Of a DNA stretch of 5,079 nt, positions 1 to 5,079 are shown piece by piece (position 1 is the stretch's first letter; each line of letters begins with the position of its first letter). Source of the DNA: Nitrospirota bacterium (lineage in GTDB: Bacteria; Nitrospirota; Nitrospiria; Nitrospirales; UBA8639); contig QIMB01000004.1 of NCBI GenBank assembly GCA_003233615.1, forward strand, positions 1-5,079, in the 5' to 3' direction. Below the pieces are notes generated by a model, which had not been told where the DNA came from, ran no database searches, and saw only the letters and a list, made by a program, of their open reading frames with translations. The position numbers were made by a program, and so were the translations under genes.

Positions 1-312
1 AATTAACACGGCCATGTTTTGGCCATCATGCAAGCCCTTGACTTTGAAGGATTTGACGGTGACTTCTTGAATCCGATCAGGCCAGTGTACTTGTGGAGCT
101 AACTTAAATTCAGACTCTGGCACCGAATCCCACTGTGCTGAGTTCGGATCATCCGTAGGCAGACTTCCTTCAACCTGGTACATGCGGACCGACACACTTC
201 CAACAGCTTCATCTGCTGGAGGAGGATCGCTGGCAAATCCATTCGAAAAACCAAGGATTCCAGACATTCCGACAAAAATGACTGTTGAGAGGAGTCTCAG
301 TCTATTCAGCAT
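1..312 (-). CDS. Ethylbenzene dehydrogenase-type (EB_dh) haem-binding protein, N-terminal part; runs off the left edge
   Basis: An open frame of 104 codons starts at the ATG at 312 and is still open at position 1. A GGAG at 321-324, 8 nt upstream, supports the start. Residues 1-27 form a Sec signal peptide (MLNRLRLLST, a hydrophobic core, then NGFA before SDPPPADE), so the protein is exported. The mature part reads SVSVRMYQVEGSLPTDDPNS, then AQWDSVPESEFKLAPQVHWP and VTVKSFKVKGLHDGQNMAVL. This matches the opening strands of the haem b-binding domain found in the gamma subunits of type II DMSO reductase-family enzymes (ethylbenzene dehydrogenase, and the proposed NxrC of nitrite oxidoreductase). 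The axial haem ligands normally lie further on and are not in view. It begins 51 bp after the cytochrome c stop and is in line with the operon. The family call is from recognition and is moderately firm; a role as an extra b-haem electron carrier for this complex is inferred. Confidence 0.72.
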   Translation of the reverse strand, partial: MLNRLRLLSTVIFVGMSGILGFSNGFASDPPPADEAVGSVSVRMYQVEGSLPTDDPNSAQWDSVPESEFKLAPQVHWPDRIQEVTVKSFKVKGLHDGQNMAVLI

Positions 313-320
313 GTCACATT

Positions 321-324
321 CTCC
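321..324 (-). promoter_or_regulatory. Ribosome binding site of the EB_dh-type gene
   Basis: Minus-strand GGAG (within TGTGGAGAA) lies 8 nt before the ATG at 312. It is a moderate match and supports that start, which also gives a complete signal peptide. Confidence 0.5.
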
Positions 325-363
325 ACAAAGACACCATTCTCAGGTTAATGGATGAAAGACCTG

Positions 364-1089
364 TCATTCTTCTTCTTCCCACGTACGCGGAGATTGATGA
401 GCTCCGTCATACTCACCCATGATTATTTTCCAAATAAATTCATCCGGCAATTCCACTTCCCATCTTGGCATCGCTGATTTCCAGGGCATCGCTTCTACGG
501 GTAAACCAACCCCACCTTTTTTGATTCGCCAGAATAAGTAGGATTCTTGTAACTGAGCGATTGTTCCTGGATCTGCAAAATTTGCCGGGGGAGGATTGAA
601 ACCAGGAGCGGCAGGACCTTTGCCATCATAATTCGCCCCATGGCAGGGGGAACAATACGCCGCGTACAACCCCTTCCCCATATTTATGTTCGCTTCATTT
701 TTTTGATAGGGATTAGCTAACCCAACGAATTCTCCAGGGGGAGCAGGATGAATCGTACGATTTTCCGCAGGAGGAAGGTCGCTAGGTGCTAGACTTGTAT
801 AGGTTTGCCATCCAACTAATAATGGAAAGAGCACCAGGACTGCGAGCCTTGCCATTTTGCTCGTTCCCGATTGGCCCTCCCCAGATAAAAAACGAAAAAC
901 AGGGCCCATGAGAGACTCGAGCGACGAAGCACTCATCGTGCCAAAAATCATGATCCCGCTAAATGTCAGGGTCATATACAGATAAATCAAACTTGCTGGA
1001 AGAGGAGCCGTAAATAAGGGAAGAATGAATTTCAACAAGACGAACACCCCTAGAAGAAGGATAGAACCACTCGCGATTGGACCTCTCAT
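364..1089 (-). CDS. Membrane-anchored monohaem cytochrome c, second of a pair
   Basis: This 241-residue protein has three N-terminal hydrophobic segments (about 8-28, 31-54 and 79-97) followed by a periplasmic cytochrome c domain. The haem c site is CSPCH at residues 146-150, preceded by the usual helix NMGKGLYAAY and followed by GANYDGKGPAA and a Pro-rich loop (PPPANF). M201 or M207 (AMPW, SAMPRW) is the likely axial Met, and the closing helix is ELPDEFIWKIIMGEYDG. The tail ends in four Glu. The start at 1089 is well supported by a perfect AGGAGG 6 nt upstream. It lies 30 bp after the other cytochrome c gene and differs from it in length, number of anchors and loop sequence, so the pair is not a recent tandem duplication. 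It probably relays electrons within the same complex, or from it to a terminal oxidase or nitrite-oxidising system (inference). Confidence 0.93.
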   Translation of the reverse strand: MRGPIASGSILLLGVFVLLKFILPLFTAPLPASLIYLYMTLTFSGIMIFGTMSASSLESLMGPVFRFLSGEGQSGTSKMARLAVLVLFPLLVGWQTYTSLAPSDLPPAENRTIHPAPPGEFVGLANPYQKNEANINMGKGLYAAYCSPCHGANYDGKGPAAPGFNPPPANFADPGTIAQLQESYLFWRIKKGGVGLPVEAMPWKSAMPRWEVELPDEFIWKIIMGEYDGAHQSPRTWEEEE

Positions 1090-1095
1090 ATCGTT

Positions 1096-1101
1096 CCTCC
1101 T
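1096..1101 (-). promoter_or_regulatory. Strong ribosome binding site of the second cytochrome c
   Basis: A perfect minus-strand AGGAGG lies 6 nt before the ATG at 1089. It is the strongest Shine-Dalgarno sequence in the window and fixes the start of this gene. Confidence 0.8.
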
Positions 1102-1119
1102 GTGTTCCGATGTTCCATC

Positions 1120-1767
1120 TTACGGATCCACGTCGTTTTCTGCTGCCCCAGTATCCAATGAATCAGCATTCGTCATGAAGGCAACCTCTACCGCTTCATC
1201 ATGCTCTTCCTGTGATTCCATGACATCTTCCACCGTAATCGTAATATCCGCACCACTCATTTTCTGAAGAAACGCAATGACTGAATAGATTTCCGGCTTG
1301 GTGAGTCCAATAGGATCCTTATTGATATGCGGCATACGCGCGGGATATTCCTCAGGTTGCGAGGCATGACGAAAATCTAAATAAATATACGCTTGCGGTT
1401 GCGTCAGACTTTCATAGATAAATTCAGGAGCCAGCTTTGCTCCAATGCCATTCAAATCCGGACATCGAGCAGACTCGCTGGGTCCGATCGAATGGCAGAG
1501 TGCACATTGTCCTTTACTAAAAAATATTTTCTGCCCAATGGCCGCTAAATCATCAGGGCTTTTCACCTTTGCGAGATCAAATTTTTCAATAGCTGGAGGT
1601 AAGGAAGCCACTTGAGGGACACCCAAGGCAATAAGGCTAAAAGATCCCAACACCATGGCCACAAAACCGATGACCCTGAGAAACATTCCCTTAATAAATA
1701 AGAGAATGAGAATCCCGGTTCCGACAACACAAAGACCGATTATTTGGAGTAACGCAACTTCACTCAT
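1120..1767 (-). CDS. Membrane-anchored monohaem cytochrome c (class I type) with acidic C-terminal tail
   Basis: This 215-residue protein begins with two membrane segments (about 4-26 and 29-50), followed by a periplasmic cytochrome c domain. The haem c attachment site is CALCH at residues 88-92, and M145 in YPARMPH is the likely sixth ligand, with the usual helix EIYSVIAFLQKM after it. C102 (RCPDLNGIG) is an extra cysteine in the loop that typically reads R-x-P-x-L. The last 40 or so residues are strongly acidic (EDVMESQEEHDEAVEVAF and onward), possibly a docking surface for a basic partner (inference). The start at 1767 lies 6 bp after the CydA-like stop, and its ribosome binding site overlaps that stop, so the two genes are translationally coupled. 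The likely role is to pass electrons from the bc/bd-like membrane core to the periplasmic side, as cytochrome c1 does in standard complexes. The family is certain; the electron partner is inferred. Confidence 0.93.
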   Translation of the reverse strand: MSEVALLQIIGLCVVGTGILILLFIKGMFLRVIGFVAMVLGSFSLIALGVPQVASLPPAIEKFDLAKVKSPDDLAAIGQKIFFSKGQCALCHSIGPSESARCPDLNGIGAKLAPEFIYESLTQPQAYIYLDFRHASQPEEYPARMPHINKDPIGLTKPEIYSVIAFLQKMSGADITITVEDVMESQEEHDEAVEVAFMTNADSLDTGAAENDVDP

Positions 1768-1771
1768 GATG

Positions 1772-1777
1772 CCTCAC
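1772..1777 (-). promoter_or_regulatory. Ribosome binding site of the first cytochrome c, overlapping the upstream stop codon
   Basis: Minus-strand GTGAGG contains the TGA stop of the CydA-like gene and lies 4 nt before the ATG at 1767. This arrangement favours coupled, near-stoichiometric translation of the two proteins. Confidence 0.65.
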
Positions 1778-3657
1778 TTATGGTTTTCGAGAATCCCGGA
1801 TTCAATATTTTCTCGAGAGCTTGGTGCTCCACCAGCCATGGTTGGAGCGGCACCAGCAGGAACGTCTGACATTTCGGCCTTGGCCTGTTGAGCCTTCGCT
1901 TTATCTCCCAACGTCGCAACCCAAAAAATGAACGACACCAACAAGCAGTAGACAAACGTATTCAAAGACATAAACGCTGCCGCATAGCCTAATGCAGGAG
2001 AAAATGCATATTCCGACGTATCTCGCATCACCCCGTAAATGTGCCAATGGACTCGTGAAGAAGATCGCGCATATCCCATGAGTGACATCAGCAGGATGAC
2101 CATCACGGCATTTAGCACCAAACTATACCCGGCTCGTATGGGCATTTTTCCCCATACCATTTCTGTTGTCGTCTTTGCACTTTTCAACAACAACCAGGTC
2201 AACGGAGTAAAGGTCACCATAATAAAGCCCACGATGAGGACTTGAGCCACAGAGAAATAATTAATACGAATAATGGCCGGGACAAAATAACCCCATACGC
2301 CTAAAACAATGACCGCAATACCGGCAATCGCCAACAACACATTCATCATGACTTTTGCCGCTTTGGCCCACCCAGCGGTTTCTTGCTTTCCCGCACGCCA
2401 ATACATAATAAAACTCATAAATGTCACGAGGATCATGATATTAGCCACTGTCATTTTGGCCGACATGACACCGAACACGCCAAGCAGAGGATGGTGTGTC
2501 CCTCCCATTTTTTGGGCTTCAGCCAAGCTCGCCACCAACGTATGGGGAGTCATCCATACACCAAGACACAGCAGCAAAATCACCAACATGGCCATGATCG
2601 GCTTTTTATACTGTTTTTCGGACCCAGGTATCCTATGGGCAATACCCATCCAAAAGTAATAATTCGCTCCAAGAAAAAGAACACCGATAAGCATGGCCTG
2701 GAGAATAAATAGCCATGCCAAGAATCCTCCCATGAGGGTAATACCCATCTGTTGGTTGTATTGATAGACTTCTCGCATAAGCCAATAGCCAGCGAAAGGC
2801 AGGGGCAACATGCCAAAGACACCAATAAAGTTGCCGACATACCCCATCCAATCATAATGCTCGCGCTCTTCCTGTGAGACTGCTAACAGATATCGTATGC
2901 CCGCATAGGCCCCGACGATAAATCCACCAAGAACCACATTCGCAATGAGTCGATGAATATTCACCGGCATCCAAGTGGGGTTCTGCATGGCAGTCCAGGC
3001 CCTCACCCATGCATCTCCATCTGCAACGACAACAGGACTCGCCTGAAAAGTGGCCCATGAATTTGGAATTGCCATGATCCCTAGGGCAAATAAATTCAAG
3101 AGGAATCCTAAAAATAGATGGAAGGCCTTTTTATTCCCCTGCATGTAATCCCAACCGTACCAATACATATACAGTACTGCTGTTTCTGCCAAAAACAGCA
3201 GGCAGTAAATCATAAAAGAGGGAAAAAACATCTCTGACAAATAGGCCATGAGCTTTGGATACAAGCCAATGAGAAGAAAAAGCAGAATTCCACCAAAGAG
3301 TGCAGTCGTGGCATACGCCGAAGTCAAAAGCTTCGTGAACTCTTTGGCAAGATTGTCATAACGCTTTTCTCCAGTTTTCCAACCGACAATCTCGCAGACC
3401 CACGCAAATATCGGCACACCTAAAACAAACCCGGCCAACAAGAGATGTTGCTGCGCAACAATCCAAATCAAATTTCGACTGCCAATCCATGGAACATCAC
3501 GATATTCCACAGACATGGGCTTCGTATCCGCACCAGCAGCCAATGCTATGACGGGAAGCAACAACACCGATAAGAAACTCACACATTTCACTATCGTTGG
3601 CATCTTTTCCAGAAACCTAGTAACGCTTGATTGTTGTATTTGGTCGGCCGATTTCAT
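1774..3657 (-). CDS. Cytochrome bd oxidase subunit I-like (CydA-like) integral membrane protein, long form
   Basis: This 627-residue protein has about 14 predicted membrane segments. Residues 60-300 resemble CydA of cytochrome bd. H71 (VAQQHLLLAGF) sits where CydA has its first-helix haem ligand. H235 (NIHRLIANVVLGGF) matches the fifth-helix haem b ligand region. E158 (FLAET) matches the second of two acidic residues of the proton/haem site, but the usual first acidic residue eight positions earlier is replaced by M149/I150-type residues. The quinol-binding Q-loop and its GRQPW motif are absent. The C-terminal half has further helices, H388/H389, and the motif HWHIYGVMRDTS at residues 537-548, well beyond the roughly 450-520 residues of ordinary CydA. 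A hydrophobic, signal-like segment (22-42) precedes the CydA part, and the end is a flexible Ala/Gly/Pro tail. No cydB follows; two cytochromes c do. It resembles the bd-like oxidase candidates reported in Nitrospira. Oxidase activity is not shown here; it may instead be a haem b subunit of a complex III variant. Confidence 0.87.
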   Translation of the reverse strand: MKSADQIQQSSVTRFLEKMPTIVKCVSFLSVLLLPVIALAAGADTKPMSVEYRDVPWIGSRNLIWIVAQQHLLLAGFVLGVPIFAWVCEIVGWKTGEKRYDNLAKEFTKLLTSAYATTALFGGILLFLLIGLYPKLMAYLSEMFFPSFMIYCLLFLAETAVLYMYWYGWDYMQGNKKAFHLFLGFLLNLFALGIMAIPNSWATFQASPVVVADGDAWVRAWTAMQNPTWMPVNIHRLIANVVLGGFIVGAYAGIRYLLAVSQEEREHYDWMGYVGNFIGVFGMLPLPFAGYWLMREVYQYNQQMGITLMGGFLAWLFILQAMLIGVLFLGANYYFWMGIAHRIPGSEKQYKKPIMAMLVILLLCLGVWMTPHTLVASLAEAQKMGGTHHPLLGVFGVMSAKMTVANIMILVTFMSFIMYWRAGKQETAGWAKAAKVMMNVLLAIAGIAVIVLGVWGYFVPAIIRINYFSVAQVLIVGFIMVTFTPLTWLLLKSAKTTTEMVWGKMPIRAGYSLVLNAVMVILLMSLMGYARSSSRVHWHIYGVMRDTSEYAFSPALGYAAAFMSLNTFVYCLLVSFIFWVATLGDKAKAQQAKAEMSDVPAGAAPTMAGGAPSSRENIESGILENHK

Positions 3658-3765
3658 TACTAGGCCCCCTTCACTCGTTCATGTATACGCACAAAATAAA
3701 GCTTCTCATAACTTATATCGCATGCCTCATTCCCCTTCAGGTCAGTGAAATTCTACACCATTATT
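3658..3765 (-). other. 108-bp intergenic gap, the longest in the operon
   Basis: The gap separates the unknown membrane protein from the CydA-like gene. Near its left end it holds the CydA-like ribosome binding site. The minus strand has AT-rich, -10-like stretches (TATAAG and TATACA), but neither has a convincing -35 box at the usual distance. I found no stem-loop with a T-run that would act as a terminator and no small ORF longer than a few codons. An internal promoter is possible but not demonstrated. Confidence 0.3.
3665..3671 (-). promoter_or_regulatory. Ribosome binding site of the CydA-like gene
   Basis: Minus-strand AAGGGGG, one mismatch from AAGGAGG, lies 7 nt before the ATG at 3657. 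It supports that start over the internal ATG at codon 19 (3603), which has only a weak GGAAAAG upstream, although codon 19 would give a more compact signal-like N-terminus. Confidence 0.65.
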
Positions 3766-4626
3766 TTATTTATTTTTCTCTGGCCCTGCCTTTTCGACGA
3801 CGGGTTCTGTTGCCTTTTGATCATTGGAATCTTTCGATTCACTGCTTTTTTCTTCCTCTTCTGCCTTCGCCAACACCTTCTCAGCTTCTTTTAGCACTTT
3901 TTTGGGTATGACCCTCTCTTCTTTTTGTCCACTAGAGATAAACTCATATTCTTCATGAGGGTGAGGGGTCGTTGAGGGTAACAAAGTCCAGAAGACAAAG
4001 ACCAGAACGACCCCGGCACTAGTAAAGGCAGTCAACAGAAGTGTCTGGTCTGAAGGGATACGAAGACCATCCCAGAAGTTAGCTCTTTCCTCTTCTGTTC
4101 CATCCAGAGATTTCGCATTTTTCACAAATGGTTGAGTCAGCCACCCAAGCCCATACAACCAGCCAAGTATACAGAGAATAAGAACAAGAGTAGACACACT
4201 CCCCCACATAACTAACTCCAGAGTAATCTGTTCCGCAACGCCTAGAGCTGGATAAAGGCCCTCTTTGAACGAATGGACAATGCTGGATGTGGCAGATTTT
4301 GCGATTCCAGTGACGCTTGAAACGATAACCTTTATGAGCGGCAAGACGATGGCAGAAAACACCGCCCAGCGAATCCAGAGATTCAGCCCAATACCTGGCT
4401 GTGGATCCACCTTGAGGCGGTCAATCATGACAGTCCGTGCGCAAAGACCCAAGGCCCAAATATCAACAGGGAGGGAGATCAATAATAAAAGGTAGAACCC
4501 CGTGCCTTCCCAGGGATGCATATGAGCGGCCAACAACAACAGGCAGAACACCATTTTGATGGGAAACCCCGTCCAAAAGGTGGGCCAAAAAACAAGAAGG
4601 CCTAATTTAATGTTCGACATGGACAT
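3766..4626 (-). CDS. Multi-helix membrane protein of unknown function in a cytochrome bc/bd-like operon
   Basis: I do not recognise this 286-residue protein. About five hydrophobic segments are visible, near residues 23-38, 43-64, 86-106, 135-160 and 196-216. There is no CxxCH haem c motif and no recognisable Fe-S or copper motif; possible ligands such as H35 and H37 (AAHMHPWEG) are too few to assign a cofactor. From about residue 222 the protein turns into a polar tail (residues 232-286) rich in Lys, Glu and Ala, ending GPEKNK, with a likely coiled-coil part around VLKEAEKVLAKAEEEEK. The start at 4626 has no Shine-Dalgarno sequence and lies 8 bp after the cytochrome b stop, so it is probably translated by coupling; a second ATG two codons in is equally possible. 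Position between cytochrome b and the CydA-like gene suggests an accessory or structural subunit of the same complex (inference). The reading frame is clearly real, but the function is unknown. Confidence 0.88.
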   Translation of the reverse strand: MSMSNIKLGLLVFWPTFWTGFPIKMVFCLLLLAAHMHPWEGTGFYLLLLISLPVDIWALGLCARTVMIDRLKVDPQPGIGLNLWIRWAVFSAIVLPLIKVIVSSVTGIAKSATSSIVHSFKEGLYPALGVAEQITLELVMWGSVSTLVLILCILGWLYGLGWLTQPFVKNAKSLDGTEEERANFWDGLRIPSDQTLLLTAFTSAGVVLVFVFWTLLPSTTPHPHEEYEFISSGQKEERVIPKKVLKEAEKVLAKAEEEEKSSESKDSNDQKATEPVVEKAGPEKNK

Positions 4627-4634
4627 GAGAGGCT

Positions 4635-5079
4635 TTAATCTAAAAAATCTCTATTGATAATTGCTGAGACCGTAAAGACAAGAATAAAGACCATAACGGC
4701 AATCCAGCCAATAAGGGCTATCGGTCGCTTAAAGAGGTTGCGCTCGGGGTTGGTATCAATAAAGGGAAGAGCGGCCAAAAAAGCCATAAAGGCGCCTGGA
4801 AGTACAATGGCTCCCATTAATTGGCCCAATTCACCACCAAAAATCTTCAGACGAAGCAACTGAAAGAGAAAAAGGAAATACCATTCAGGCTCAGGGTGGT
4901 AATCGCCTGGATCAGGCGTGGCTTGCTCCAGCAACACCACCGGTTCAATAAAAGCCAATGAACACGCTCGCCATTGCCACGATATCTTTCCAAATTTGAC
5001 GTGGAAAGAAATAATCCGTCTTGGCCTTCAGCTCTTCTGGCGTCCCACGGAATGGTCCAGCCGGACCGGCTTTTCTAAA
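4635..5079 (-). pseudogene. Cytochrome b C-terminal domain (subunit IV-like) of a bc-type complex; partial at the right edge and apparently frameshifted
   Basis: This is the quinol-binding C-terminal half of a cytochrome b/b6-type protein, which acts in the membrane in quinol:cytochrome c oxidoreduction. Frame A runs from the window edge (5079) and reads a typical pre-helix segment, TDYFFPRQIWKDIVAMASVF, then meets TGA at 4947-4945. The family sequence continues in the +1 frame as LAFIEPVVLLEQATPDPGDY, the Qo-site motif PEWY (4889-4878), two more hydrophobic helices and a TAA stop at 4637-4635. The second-frame piece (107 codons) would need a TTG start at 4958. It has no ATG, lacks the first half of helix E, and has an upstream in-frame stop at 5030-5028, so it is not a credible separate gene. 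The stop lies 8 bp before the next gene. The N-terminus is outside the window, so I cannot tell a split subunit IV from a full-length cytochrome b. The family call is firm. Whether the gene is truly broken is undecided. Confidence 0.88.
4945..4962 (-). other. Probable frameshift site in the cytochrome b gene
   Basis: Read on the minus strand, frame A gives V-F-I-G-F-Y-stop across 4965-4945, while the +1 frame gives L-A-F-I-E-P from 4958. Both frames are open only between 5027 and 4948, so the shift must fall there. The protein character places it close to 4960. One extra base, or loss of one copy of a 5-bp GGCTT direct repeat, would each explain the change; the latter repair would read V-F-I-G-L-A-F-I-E-P. 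These repairs are inference. Confidence 0.8.

Noticed and set aside
1025..1267. Plus-strand ORF across the junction of the two cytochrome c genes
   Set aside because: It is antisense to two clear haem-binding genes, low in complexity (Ser/Thr-rich) and without a recognisable domain; a shadow of the minus-strand genes.
2309..2712. Overlapping plus-strand ORFs inside the CydA-like gene
   Set aside because: They lie opposite hydrophobic coding sequence, which commonly opens antisense frames; no ribosome binding site or domain was seen.
2580..3058. Minus-strand ORFs in other frames of the CydA-like gene
   Set aside because: They are alternate-frame shadows; the 627-residue frame has clear family motifs throughout.
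1774..3657. A standard CydAB-type cytochrome bd oxidase
   Set aside because: There is no Q-loop or GRQPW motif, no cydB next to it, and the protein is over 100 residues longer than usual CydA with cytochrome c genes following; called CydA-like only.
3658..3765. Internal promoter or terminator in the longest gap
   Set aside because: Only isolated -10-like hexamers and short palindromes (AAGCTT, GCATGC, GTATAC) are present, with no matching -35 box and no stem-loop followed by a T-run.
3515..3911. Plus-strand ORFs over the 108-bp gap and neighbouring gene ends
   Set aside because: They lie mostly antisense to the two flanking genes and have compositions typical of antisense frames, with no recognisable protein.
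4635..4958. A stand-alone 107-residue protein starting at TTG 4958
   Set aside because: It lacks a Shine-Dalgarno sequence and an ATG, starts in the middle of a conserved cytochrome b helix, and the missing half is directly upstream in another frame; a frameshift explains it better.

Overview
The window is a one-directional, densely packed block of respiratory membrane-protein genes, all on the minus strand, so transcription runs from position 5079 down to 1. The content is the C-terminal (subunit IV-like) part of a bc-type cytochrome b, a long CydA-like protein, two membrane-anchored monohaem cytochromes c, and the start of an ethylbenzene-dehydrogenase-type haem-binding protein. This combination resembles the unusual complex III / bd-like oxidase gene sets of nitrite-oxidising Nitrospira (phylum Nitrospirota). 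That assignment comes from protein character and gene order recalled from the group, not from a search. A spot count gives roughly half G+C, which would fit a lower-GC Nitrospira lineage, but this is weak evidence.

Layout in transcription order: (1) 5079-4635, cytochrome b C-terminal domain, cut by the window edge and apparently frameshifted near 4945-4962; (2) 4626-3766, a 286-residue multi-helix membrane protein of unknown function with a long charged C-terminal tail; (3) 3657-1774, a 627-residue cytochrome bd subunit I-like protein with about 14 predicted helices and no CydB partner in view; (4) 1767-1120, a membrane-anchored cytochrome c with an acidic tail; (5) 1089-364, a second membrane-anchored cytochrome c; (6) 312-1, a secreted EB_dh-type protein running off the left edge. 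Intergenic gaps are 8, 108, 6, 30 and 51 bp. No gene-free stretch exceeds 300 bp, and I saw no RNA gene, mobile element, CRISPR array or convincing terminator.

Working model (inference): the genes encode one membrane complex or a closely coupled electron-transfer chain. The cytochrome b part would handle quinol/quinone. The two anchored cytochromes c would take the role of cytochrome c1. The CydA-like protein would add b-type haems, either as a terminal-oxidase-like or a quinone-reactive subunit. The EB_dh-type protein would add one more periplasmic b-haem carrier. A Rieske protein and the cytochrome b N-terminal half would be expected just beyond the right edge, but neither is visible. The point most worth checking is the cytochrome b frameshift. 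It is either an assembly error, a real lesion, or (less likely) recoding in a gene that should be essential for this pathway.
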